This document shows positions 1-10,100 of a stretch of DNA of 27,003 bases, one piece after another. Position numbers and translations under genes: made by a program. Every line of letters starts with the position of its first letter. Position 1 is the stretch's first letter. The notes under the pieces were generated by a model that worked only from the letters and a program-made list of their open reading frames with translations, was not told the DNA's origin and did not search any database. The DNA is from Amoebophrya sp. AT5.2 (taxonomy: Eukaryota > Sar > Dinophyceae > Syndiniales > Amoebophryaceae), in NCBI GenBank assembly GCA_005223375.1, contig RXOD01004169.1, forward strand, positions 1 to 27,003, written 5' to 3'.

Positions 1-75
1 GCAGCGAATGCAGCGAATGCAGCGAGTGCAGCGAGTGCATCCGCGAGTGCAGCGAATGCAGGGCCTGAGTGCAGC
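1..75. repeat. GC-rich 9-nt minisatellite (AGCGARTGC-like units)
   Basis: The first bases are repeated copies of a 9-nt unit of the form GCAGCGAAT or GCAGCGAGT, interrupted by a short CATCC segment and decaying into GTGCGGCGGCG after about base 75. The unit length is a multiple of three, so it could also encode an Ala-Asn/Ala-Ser repeat. A related patch lies at 4541-4567. The left end is cut by the window edge, so the full array length is unknown. Confidence 0.75.
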
Positions 76-327
76 GAGTGCGGCGGCGCTCATTCAGGTC
101 GCGCGCAGCCGCTCGGGCGGATTGGGGCGACCAATCTGGCCGCTGAGCATCAGCAGCGACCGGCGGCAATCGTAGGTCTTGGCTACCGCGCTCTCTCTCG
201 TAAAATATTGCGCTTCATCCTTGGTCCCATCTTTCAACGGGCTAGCCAGTAGCAGAGCGTCGCAGTAGTCGTAGTCGATAGAGTATACGCGCAGCACTCG
301 TATCGGGGTTGCAGTAGAAAAGGCACG
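1..327 (+). other. Upstream flank; possible 3' tail of a preceding open frame
   Basis: Frame 1 is open from base 1 to a TAG at 250-252. It reads an Ala/Asn/Ser repeat followed by an ordinary mixed sequence with no ATG. This could be the C-terminal end of a gene whose start lies left of the window, or chance openness caused by high GC content. The remaining 75 bases up to the ATG at 328 hold nothing I recognise. Confidence 0.2.
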
Positions 328-3240
328 ATGTCTGGCGACCTCACCATCGAGGAAATCGAGGAGGCGCTGAAGAACAAGCAGCAGGCCCGCAACAAAAAAA
401 ACGCGAGCGCAAAAACCAAGGCCGACAGGGTGAAGCTGGCCTCCGACAATTTGATGCGGAAGAACTACACCGTCACGCCCGGGAACGTCGCAGCCTACTG
501 GAAGATCCGAGGCACGGCCAAGAAGGTCAGCGAGCAGCGGTGGGACCTCTTCGCCAGTCTCCCCCTCGGCTCCGATGGCGTCACGAGGATTTATTCGACG
601 GACGCGATTGACCGGTGGCGCGCGGTGAAGTCCTCAAAGGTCAAACAGCTGGGGAAGAAGGATTTCCTCCACAAGCTGGAGACTGCGTGGAAGACGGTGG
701 CGCCGAAATCGATCCGCGCGACAATTGCACCGGCGTCGATGGGAGGCAGTGCGGAACTCTTTTCCGAGGGTGCGGTAGCGTCCGACGCGGATATGTCCGT
801 CGGACTGGGAGGCGGATCTGCGAACGCTGCTGAAGCTGCTGAGGAACTCGAGGGGAGCGAAAGGTCGTTTGGGGCCCGTACGCCGGCGGGGTCGGACCGT
901 GACGATATGGATGTGGACGAGGTTGAAGAAGAGCGTGACGACGAAGTGGCGGGCCTGGGGGACGAAGATGAAGACTTGGACTTCGACGACATGGGTTTCC
1001 CCATCGGCCGTGCCCGGCGCGAGATTCTGGACGAGATCCACGACCGTGATGAGAGCAGCGTGGGACGGGACCACGACGGGGAGGCGGCGACGGCCGCTGC
1101 CGATGGCGAAGCAGGTGTGGCGGCTCTCACCAGCTCGAAGGAACCTGCCACGGCGGCGACCAGGGTCGGCGTCGACAGTAACACCACTCCTGCGGGGGCG
1201 TCCAGCTCCACCTCGGGAGCCACCGCGACGTACGGAAGCACTCTCCTCTCCAGTGCGGCGGTTTCCAACACTTCCACCCACGCCGGCGTCGAGGAGGAAG
1301 TGTTCGTAATCCCCAAAAGTATTAGCAGATCGATGTGGACCGACGAAGAGAAGCTGCAGTTCCCGCTCACGGTTGCCGCGCTCGAACGGGATGCGAAGCA
1401 GTTTCGGGCGTACGAAGTCGCGATCTTGTTCAAATACGAGGAGTTCGCCCCCCTGGGCAATGCCATCCTCGCCAAGATGTACAGGACCGCGCCGCTGGTG
1501 AAGGCTTTCGCCGTGCAGACCGAGTTCATGCGCAACATCCCCACGGCGAAGTACTTGTGCTGGCTGGACCACGCGAAAGAGGGGTTCAACGGCGACGGCT
1601 TGCCGAAGCCCCTGGAGTATTTGTACGAGTCCGACCCCGAACTGTTGAAGGCGTACGAGGATAGCAGGGGCCGGGTGGCGAAGGAGCGCATGACGAAGGC
1701 CCTGAAAAATAACGCCTCGATCGATCAGGTGGGGAGGATTTTCAATCTCGCGAAGCAAACGATGAAGGAGCAGGCGCCGTACCTGTATGAGGGGGCCGCG
1801 GTAAGTAATCGGTGGGCCGAGGTCCCCGAGCTGGCTCTGACGGTGGGGACCACGAAGAGGGAGCTGCAGGACCAGGGTTGCGAACTCGAGGGGCATGATC
1901 TCGAGCCGCAGTTCCTCATGAACAACTCGATCCGCGTCAGGACTACCGACGCGACGACCGCGCCCGGGCTGTCCAAGCTGCTGAACCGCTTGAACGCGTT
2001 GCACGCGAATGACGTGCCGTTCGAGAAGTTTCGCAAGAAGATCGTAGGCCAGGTCGAGACCTTGCTGGAGGAAGCGAAGGACAAACTGAAGGCGGTCGTT
2101 TCCAAAGTCCTGAGCTGCAACAGCATCAGAAACTACCGGGAGCTCACTGAGTATTGCGTTGCTTACTTTTCATTTAGCGTCGCGTAGATGGATCGGGGCG
2201 GGTCTTTCGATTTTCTCTAGGTAGGCAGCGACTGCTGTTCGCGGCTAGCTTTTCTTAGGCGGGGGCTTTGCGCCGTCTGGCGTTCCTCCTTTGGTGCTTC
2301 GTTCGCGTTCGTTCGGCGACCGTCGTCGCCCCGTGAAACGCGACGCGTGGAAGTTTGAATCGAAGCAGGCCGTGCAGTGTTTCACTTAACCCCCCTCAAA
2401 TCTGTCTATTTCTTCCACGAGACCACATGGGGGCCATGGGGTGCCACTAGAAGCAGCGCCCAGATATATACTGGGGCGGAGCGGTTTCCGCTCCGTCCGC
2501 CCGTTTCGAGTCCTTAACAAAAGCACGCGGCTCACAGGTGCAAAGAGCTGCCGGGCCAGCTGGTGATGGCTGCGAACACGTTCGCACACGACAACTTCAC
2601 CGTCCGCCGTGCTACGCGTGCGCTCGCATACCTGGGCGTCATCGACGACCACCGCGAAGAGCTCCCGAAAGATGCGTGCAACTTCGTCTTCCTCAGCTGT
2701 GGCGACAGTATCTTCACGGCTGCTTTGAACAAGTTGGCGGGCCGGGAGTTGTCGCTGGATGCGCCGGAGATTCTGAGGAAGCTGTGCAAGGCGACCGGCG
2801 ACAACTTGCAGGACTGGGAGGACGACAAGCTGCAAAAGTACGAGGAGTTCATCGATAGAGTTCGCACCAAATGCCCGCAGTTTTGCACGCAGACCGAGCT
2901 GACGCACCTCACGGCGCTGGCGCAGATTATGACGGAGACGCGGGCTGAGCGCTTGCGGGTGGCGAAGGCGGGGGTGAAGATCAATAAGCGAAACAAAGGC
3001 AAGGAAGGGGCGGAAGAAGACGACGATGCGAACGCGCATTTGCCGGCGAAGAAGCGGCGGGCGGCGGCGGAGAAAAAGCAGAACTTGCAGATTGCGAAGG
3101 CTGCGGCGGCACAGCTGCAGAACAACAACGCAGCCTCGTCGTCGTCGTCCGCCTTGGGCGGTGCTGGATCAGCCTTTGGCGCGGATCCGAAGAACAAGGA
3201 CATTTTCTCGGACGAATTGGAGGACCTGTTCAGGGCGTAG
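328..3240 (+). CDS. Hypothetical acidic low-complexity protein, probably two exons (328-2115 and 2539-3240)
   Basis: I do not recognise the family. Exon 1 starts at ATG 328. It has a Lys/Ala-rich helical N-terminus, a small globular stretch around residues 45-130, a strongly acidic Asp/Glu run near residues 190-225, a Ser/Ala/Thr linker, and a second globular, mostly helical part from about residue 330 to the end. Exon 2 encodes another helical segment, then a basic PAKKRRAAAEKK stretch that could be a nuclear localisation signal, poly-Gln/Ser, and an acidic tail. Without splicing, the first frame ends at TAG 2185-2187 and a second begins at ATG 2566 in the same phase. Joining 2115 to 2539 keeps phase and gives about 829 residues. 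The exon 2 frame is open upstream of its ATG as far as a TAA at 2515 and contains a CACAG acceptor-like site, which favours one gene. Two separate genes remain possible. A nuclear role is a guess from the basic motif only. Confidence 0.6.
2116..2538 (+). other. Candidate non-canonical intron in the first gene
   Basis: The proposed 5' border is GAGC/TGCAACAG and the 3' border is CACAGG/TGCAAAG. TGCAA is repeated at the two ends, so the exact cut is ambiguous by a few bases. No GT at the start gives an in-phase join near the frame end. The interior contains the in-frame TAG at 2185 and T-rich stretches, unlike the flanking coding sequence. If the two frames are separate genes, this segment is simply their intergenic gap. 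Confidence 0.4.
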
Positions 3241-4710
3241 CTGAACAGCAGCACAAGAACGAAGAGCAGGGACTTGCTTGTCGCTGCTTGCTGGTGGCAG
3301 CGTCGGCAGCAATTTCCCCCCGCTCCCATGTTGTATCTCAGCCGGGCGCTTTGCTACGTCTTCCGGTAGCAATCGACATCGGCCCAGCATCTGCCGAGAA
3401 CCTGAAGTTTCTGACCACGATAGCAAGCTGAATCTCGTTCGTATCATCTGCAGGCCCGTACTAACATCGAGCACGACCAGAACACCGACCGCAAGACTTC
3501 AAAAAACTTACTCGCGCTCCGGCTTTCGACGAACAAAACAGCACTACCGCACAGCAACCAAAAACAACAGCTGTCAGAACTACGTGGAACCAGTTTCGCC
3601 GCCCTCGATCTGCTCTCTGTCCGTCTCGATTCATGTGCGGAATACAATCCCGAAAGCGAAAAAATATCCAAGAAGAGCTACACCCGCAACGAAATTCTTC
3701 CAGTAGCTGGCGCGCCAGCATGAAGCAACAGCCTACCAATGCCGGGGCTCGCCCCGATTTCCGAGACCGTGAACGTTTTGTACAGTATCGCACGCAGTTC
3801 GCAGATGCCGCCCGACAAGAACGAGAACCAAGTTCGAAAATGTACAGTAAAACTTCTGAAGCACGTGCTGGACTGTCTGGATTCTGCGGCGGGGATGTGA
3901 GGTGGTGGGCGCCGCGGAAGTGGGGCGCGGATGGCGAGGGGGCTTTGGGGTCGTGAGGAGCGGAAGACGCATCCAGTTCGCGCACGAAAAGATGTGTATT
4001 CGAGTTGATCACGCAATGACCTGTATCGACATGTCCGCAAACGAACATCGGCGCCGCCATTCTGTACCATTCGCCTCCGAAAAATTGCGCCGCTGGTCTT
4101 CTCCGGAATCTCTTACTCGACTCCACATAGATGTGTTCTAGCGTATCTGAGTCAGACTAACCATCGGTATAAGCTACGCGCACAGCGCCACGAAAGAGCG
4201 ACCAAATGGCGAGCGTCAAATCGGAGAATCTACGCAGAGGCTACTGCGAACGTGTCTGTTGGGGGCGGGTCTGGTCGTGTCCCCGCGTCTCGGAGCTACT
4301 TTTCCACGGGAGGGGTCGTTCATGAGCGCAGGCGCACACGCGCATGCGGATGCGGGCAGGTCGCAAGGACTCGCTCCCGTCTAGGTTTCAATGTCTACGG
4401 CTCAGCAAGGGGGGAGCTCGAGGCATCGTAGACTCGCGCGACGTCGACATCTAAGCTCGCCAGCATCAGCTGCGCACTTCGATCGCGAGGCAGGGACACG
4501 TGGGCGCTTCATGTCTACTGCATTTTAGCTTTTTTTTTTTCGAGTGCAGCAAGTGCAGCAAGTGCGTCTTGGGAACTTGGACCACTTGATATTTTGCTCC
4601 TCCAAGAAACGGTAACGGAAACGAGCCACTTATCATGCGTTTTCCGGGCGAACGGCGATCACAGGGACATGGAGTAGGTGCCTCCGTTTGATGAGCCTCA
4701 CTTCTGAAGA
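3241..4710. other. Intergenic region, no supported gene
   Basis: There are overlapping open frames on both strands (for example 3461-4126 on the minus strand and 3278-3706 on the plus strand), but none shows a recognisable domain. Their amino-acid composition looks like shadow translation. One minus-strand frame carries a hydrophobic stretch near 3500-3570 that could be a membrane segment, which is not enough to call a gene. A run of T at about 4530-4540 precedes a short minisatellite-like patch. Confidence 0.5.
4541..4567. repeat. Short minisatellite-like patch (AGTGCAGCA units)
   Basis: Three partial copies of a 9-nt AGTGCAGCA unit follow a T run. The unit differs by one base from the array at the start of the window (AGTGCAGCG). 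The two patches flank the first gene and its downstream gap. Confidence 0.55.
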
Positions 4711-6047
4711 ATGTTGCGACGTTCGCACACCTCTGTGACTGTTTTCGCGCTTGCCTCCCGCGTGTGTGTTTTCGTCGGCAGATTGGAGGTGCAAGCTACC
4801 GCAGCCGGTTCGTCGTCCGCTTCGAAGGCCCGGGACCTGCCTCACGATCTTTATCCAGAGCATGCGGAGGACAGTGAAGACGCCCCGCGCTCGGGGGAGG
4901 CCGACGTCCACGTGGACCCCTCGAGTTTTCCGGCTCGTGGAACTATATTTTCGGGAGATGGACGAGGAGGGATTTCTAGCACGAAGGGGAGCGATCGCGA
5001 TCGCGATCGTGTTTCAGAAGGGCAAGGGTCCGCAGCTTTCCTCGAGGAAGCGACAACCTTCTGGAAAATGCAACGGCAGCAGGTGCAAGCAGATGCAGCA
5101 CAGCAGGCCATGCAGGCTCAGCAGCAAATACAGCAACAACAGCTGGGACTGCAGTCGACTCAGGAGTTGCATTCGCAACTGCACCAGCAAGCATCCGCTC
5201 AGAAAGCGGCACTTGGGACCGGCACCGCACGTGGAGCTGCGGGAGAGGAGGACAACGGGTCCTCTTCCTCATCTGGGAAGGTGGATAGAAAGAGGACCAA
5301 CGTGTTGGGGGACGATCTGGCGCTGTGCTCGCACGACGGGGAAGCCATGACGGGGTTCACACGGGACGGAAACTGCGTGGAGAAGCAGGATGACGCGGGC
5401 TCCCACCACATCTGCCTGAACCTGAATTCTGCGAAGGGGGGCGGCAAGTCGTTCTGCGCACTCTCGGGGCAGGACGAGTGGTGCGCGCAACCGGACGTCT
5501 GCATGACGGACGGGGGGGAAGACACGACCGGAAAAAAGTGCGCACGCAAAAACTGGTGCCAAGATTTGTTGTGTGTGTCAAGTTGTTAGTCGTAGTTGTG
5601 CTTGTGTCTGTGTGTGTATTTCCCTTTTATCATATATGATAAATGCTACGATAGATTGCAGCTGGCATCTGCTACCATCGATCTCGAGCATTTATTGCGC
5701 ACCGGAATGTTGATCTCACCCATTGATTTGTTTTTATCACCAGGTGCGTGTGTCAGCACAGATTCCAGAATCTTTTGGAGAACGACGAGTCCATCTGCCA
5801 GAAGCTTGAGATCCACATGGACGCAACGAACATGTATACACTGGTGGAGTACTGCAAAGATGCGGAAAGCCAGAAATCCTTCGCGAAGGCGCTCAAGTGC
5901 TTGAAGGAACACAGCGCCGACGTGCACTGTGGTAGCGACGCACTCAAGGAATTCCTTGGGGGCAAGAAGAAGGCCAGCGGAACGAGGGCCGCGCCGTCGC
6001 TACTCATGCTGCTCCTGCTGCTTTTCGGATGGTTTATCTCGCACTGA
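4711..6047 (+). CDS. Secreted or surface-anchored DUF2237-like Cys-rich protein, two exons (4711-5555, 5744-6047)
   Basis: The spliced product is 382 residues. The N-terminus (about 1-33) is basic then hydrophobic, like a signal peptide. A disordered acidic and Ser-rich part follows, then a Gln-rich stretch at about 121-165. The domain from about residue 197 begins NVLGDDLALCSHD and continues MTGFTRDGNC and GSHHIC. This matches the conserved start of the DUF2237 family (NVLG..L..CS.D...TGF.RDG.C....D..G.H..C). Exon 2 supplies the family's second half: WCVCQHRF, corresponding to WCLCA.RW, then a V/L-E-x-T/D-type strand. The usual DUF2237 protein is about 110-130 residues and free-standing. Here it has a long insert with extra Cys residues (about 238-280) and a long N-terminal extension. 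The last about 20 residues (PSLLMLLLLLFGWFISH) are hydrophobic and follow a Gly/Lys/Ser-rich spacer, as in a GPI-anchor signal or a single membrane segment. The biochemical function of DUF2237 is unknown to me. The start is the first ATG of the frame. Confidence 0.8.
5556..5743 (+). other. Intron (GT-AG, 188 nt) with GGTGC direct repeat and internal palindrome
   Basis: The donor is TG/GTGCCAAG and the acceptor is CACCAG/GTGCGT. Removing it restores the DUF2237 motif W-C-V-C across the join in phase, whereas reading through stops at a TAG a few codons later. GGTGC occurs at both borders (5555-5559 and 5743-5747). The interior is rich in GTTGT/GTGTGT and contains a perfect 18-nt AT-rich palindrome at 5626-5643. 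Confidence 0.85.
5626..5643. repeat. Perfect 18-nt palindrome inside the intron
   Basis: TTTATCATA and its reverse complement TATGATAAA are directly abutted. It could form a small cruciform or RNA hairpin in the intron. Its function is unknown. Confidence 0.8.
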
Positions 6048-7199
6048 TCATCGTCATATTTCTATTGCAGTGATTGAAATAAAATGAAAATGAAAATCGT
6101 ATAACGCTTCTCTTCAAGTTCAAGGCTATTCTCGCTCTCGGTGAGCAGAACTAGACGATTGTAGAAGCAAAAACAAGTAGTCCTCGATTACTTCTCACGA
6201 CCACACTGACTAGTTCTAGTAGGAAACAAAGTCAAAGTGCTGCAGCAGCACGCTCTGCGTCTGATTTTCATCTGCTCGACTCGGTGGATAAATTACTTAC
6301 GCTCATATTTATCCTGCATCCGCGAGGTGCGTGGCGTAACCGCGACGTCGCACTGCTGCATAGGCGTCGACTGAGAAGTGCAGGCTGTTCTTGTTGGCAT
6401 CACTGGGTCGACCACTACGAATTTTTTGGTATCGTGCTTTTACCGATTCTGTACACTCGCTCCCTAGCCCTACTCCAAATTGCGTTCAACACTTACACGG
6501 AAGACAGGATGCTGGAGGATGATTAAATTAGTGATTTTGTTTGGTGCAGCTTCCCAAGGAAGTCCCTCGTTGGAATCTATCCAAGAACCTCCGCCAGCTT
6601 CAATGCACAGTGCAGCCTCCAAGGTGTGCGACGGAAAAAAATTGTTTGGGCCGCGAGCGTGGGGCGCAGATTCATGCATTGGCTACGCGACGTTCGTGAA
6701 AGTTTCTGTTCCTTGCTCGAAGCGAAGAAGGCGGTATCTCTATCGTGCTACTTCTTTAGGATTCGTGCCACGACGAGAGCTGATGAATAAACAGTCGCTA
6801 AGCAAAGGATGACTGATTAAAAGTTAAGTGGTATTATCAGATACTGCCACCTCTGCGTCTGTCGCTTATCTTTATCTATGCGAAGCCGAGGAACAAGTCG
6901 ATGCAAAGAGGCTCACAAAGCGGGCGCTTTCGTTCTTCGATCGTTGATTGATTTACTACTATGTAAGTATGTAGTACGGGCTGCTCGCTCCGCCGCGACC
7001 TCGACCACCACCACCACCCTAGTTGACGAGGTCTTGTGCATGGAGATGCGATACCGATAGAGAAACAGTTGTTGCACGATCGGATGAATATATTCGTGGC
7101 AATGCAGCAGCTGAAATCCCATGCCAAGCGATAAAGTGCATAGTCGTCTAACTCTACATCTTTATGTTCAGCTTCAGCTAGATTTCACTTGGTGTCGTA
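6048..7199. other. Intergenic region, no supported gene
   Basis: This stretch has lower GC than its neighbours and many stops in all frames. The longest plus-strand frame (6480-6812) has no recognisable domain. A (CCA)n microsatellite-like run sits near 7003-7018. The sequence just before ATG 7200 is T/C-rich with several AG dinucleotides (about 7170-7181), which could serve as splice acceptors for a leader, but I cannot demonstrate this. Confidence 0.5.
6078..6083 (+). terminator. Possible polyadenylation signal AATAAA
   Basis: AATAAA lies about 30 nt after the stop of the DUF2237-like gene, within an A-rich run. The placement is right for a cleavage/polyadenylation signal, but a single hexamer in A-rich DNA is weak evidence. 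Confidence 0.25.
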
Positions 7200-10100
7200 A
7201 TGAAGGTGGAGCTGTTTGCACGTGGCCGCGTTGCGGATGAGGGCTCCGGCGAAACCAGCGGCGGCGCTCACGCTGTGCGTTTGCAAAACACTGGCTTTCG
7301 GTATCGAAATTCATTCGTTTCTTGCAGTGGACTTTTCGCGGCGGCAAGCAACCAGGACACCGTCTTCGAACACGTGTGCTTTCCCTACCTACGCGACCGA
7401 AGAAGTGCGACGTTTCTGTTTTTCGGCGCGTCGGGGGGCGGAAAGACGTACTGCTTTGGAATTTCGGAATCAAAAATGTAATGTTCCCTGCAATAAAAGC
7501 AAAGATAAGTGGCACGATAGGCTTTGACTTCTTCGATTCCCCTCCCACAACGGCACCCAGGTACACGCTGGAGGGCGATTGGCAGAACGACAATCTGGAC
7601 GAGCACGGGATTCTGCCACGTGCGCTGCACTATCTCTCCTCCCAGGGGACAGAGGCTGGGACGTCGGTCGAGTTGAGCTTTTTCGAGTTCTCCGACCGTG
7701 GTGGCGTCCGCGACGTGCTTGCGACGTCCAGCGCCGGCGCACGCTCGGCCAGGACTAAAGACGTTTTTTCGGGGTCTGGCGACTCCACCGCCTCCATCGA
7801 CCCAACCCTCGCAGCACTGAACATCCGCGTCTCCCGAATCCGCTGCGATCATGAATCCGACGACGTCCTTGTTCATGAATCTGCGAGCGAGTGTCATAGT
7901 CGGCGCGAGTTGCTGTTGCTGCAAAAGCTCAAAACCGCGTACTTCGAGGGTCGGCAGCAGGCGAAGCCCGGGAACGCGACGTGCCTGCAACTGCGGTGGG
8001 GGACGACGAGCTGCCTGCGCTTCGTGGAGCTGCCTATCCCCCCGTCCGAGCTGCGTTCTTTGGGCGCTGCCGCCGACGCAGGGGGGAAGGGCGGCGATCC
8101 GGAGATTGGAGGACCGCGGCTGCAGCAGAATGTCAGGGGCCTGATGGAAGTACCAATTGATTCTTCTATTTTGCTGCTGATGTGACAACCACAACTAGTA
8201 CCGTAGTAGTAAACGTAAACGTCCTTGCTCCTTCGTTAATCATTATCGTTACATCTTCGATTTCGAGCAAAGATAGCATGAATCAGCTTTCGTTCTTCTT
8301 GCTGCGGTCTCATGTCCGCTGCCTGCCTCTTGATACCGTTCTATATTCATTGTGATTTTCTCCAGGGCCTGCAACGCGTTGCTGGTCGTGGGGCGAGCAA
8401 GACGCTGGGCCGCCTTTTTGCAACGACCGCCACTGCTTCCGCGAGTCAGCATCCTTTCGCGAGCGTGCTCTCTAGTCTCGTCTTTCCAGCGCCGCAAGCG
8501 CAGCCCTTCGCACCCGCTGCAGCCAATTCCGTCGCTCCGCTTGTTGCTTGCTACTGCTTCCGCCCTGAGCGCGAGGCCGAGATTCGGAGCGCCCTCCCTC
8601 TGTTGCAGCTTCTCGCTGGAATGAAGCAGCCCAGTAGTAGTTCTGCCGACGATCATCAGGAAGCTGGGGCTGCGCTTGTATCTCGACCCGAGGACGCCTC
8701 CTCCCCAGGAGCGGAGGGCGGCTTAGCCAACGGCGCGGGCTCATCCAACGGCGCGGGCTTCGAACTAAATCTCGGGACAACCACCACTGCCAAAGGCGCG
8801 GCCCAGCGGCCGCGTCTACGAACAAGCGTGCGGGCACATTCTGTCTCGCCAAATTTGCAGCCCGTGGACCTCCGCGGAGCCTTAAACGACATGCAGCAGC
8901 TGCAGCAGCAGATACAGCTCGGCCACCCGCACCACCTCCAGCAGCAGCAAAAGACCAAGCATCTTTCAACAGCGAGCACAACCGACGAGCAGCGCTCCAC
9001 GGACGAATACCCCGCTGCGAATCTCTCGTCGCACGGGGGAGTAGTCTCAGGGGGCTTTCAGAATCAACACGCTGGCGGATTTGAAATGGACTGCAGTGTC
9101 GGCTGCAAGGAGCCGATACCGGACGAAACCGCGCCGTTCGTGGGAACAACCGCGACTTCGTCCGCATCAACCATTCCTCCGGACATACTGTCTCCTGCGA
9201 AGTTTCTCGCCGAGGAAAACAAGCCGTCGCACGGCAAGCAATTTGCGATGGGCATGTTGCCGCAGGGCGCCAGCAGCTGCTCGTCGGCCACCGGCTGGGC
9301 GTCTGACGCCTTGCAGCAGCAACTGCCGGTCACTATGCAGACAAAAACTTTGCTTTCGGACGCTGCGGACAAAGGTCAAATGGGCAGACACGCGGCACAC
9401 CGAGGAAAACAAGTCGACTCACAGGCAATTATCCACGACGGTTTCCGGGAGTTTCTGGACGCGGCGAAGAGCATGATTGCGGGTCTTCGGCGGGAGTACC
9501 AACCAGAATCGGAGAAGCTGATACGGGCAATCGCGGCCACCGTGCAGCAGATGGAAGAAGGGCGGAATGTTCAGTACGACGGTGTGTGTTGCCACGGACC
9601 GGACGAGCGGGAGACGAACCTGAAAATGGTTCTGGAGAAGCTCTCCCTGTCCTGCACGCTGTCGCAGGCGATGGAACACCACCACGAAGACCTTGCAGCG
9701 ACGCTGCAAGCACTGCTTCCGCTGGGAGAAGGTGGTCCTTTTGATTTTTCATTTCGACGGCGGGTTGGGGTATAGGCGTGTTGTTGTAGCTAGTTGTAGT
9801 TCTAAGGTAGTTGATGTAGTTGTAGAAGAAGTACTAGATCGACGAGTGTTCCTCAAGAACCTCATGTTTGGAGTTCATTGGTTCTTACAGACATGCAGCA
9901 TGTTCTCGTATTGTTCGAACAGGTAACAGTGGGGATGGGCGGCGTACGCTGCCGGCGCCGAAGCATCAGTACCTGAGCGCGCCGCCCAACATCAGGACGG
10001 CGCTACGGCAGTTGCGCAAGACCGCCCAGGCGACGCTCGACGAAAACGGGTACACGACGCGCGCGTCTAGCCTGGCGCAGCCGGTCGCGGCGGTTGAATC

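Noticed and set aside
1800..1806. GTAAGT donor-like site inside the first gene
   Set aside because: The frame continues through it with normal protein-like sequence for more than 100 codons, so splicing there is not needed.
591..2004. Long minus-strand frames (366 and 456 codons) opposite the first gene
   Set aside because: They are Ser/Arg-rich antisense shadows of a GC-rich coding frame; the plus-strand frame has an acidic and globular pattern that looks genuine.
3461..4126. Minus-strand open frame of 221 codons with a hydrophobic stretch
   Set aside because: No recognisable domain, overlapped by equally long frames on the other strand and in other phases, and composition typical of shadow translation. 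It would be the only minus-strand gene.
4991..5008. GCGATCGCGATCGCGATC tandem in the DUF2237-like gene, considered as a regulatory repeat
   Set aside because: It encodes an Asp-Arg repeat within a continuous frame, and such codon repeats are common in the disordered parts of these proteins.
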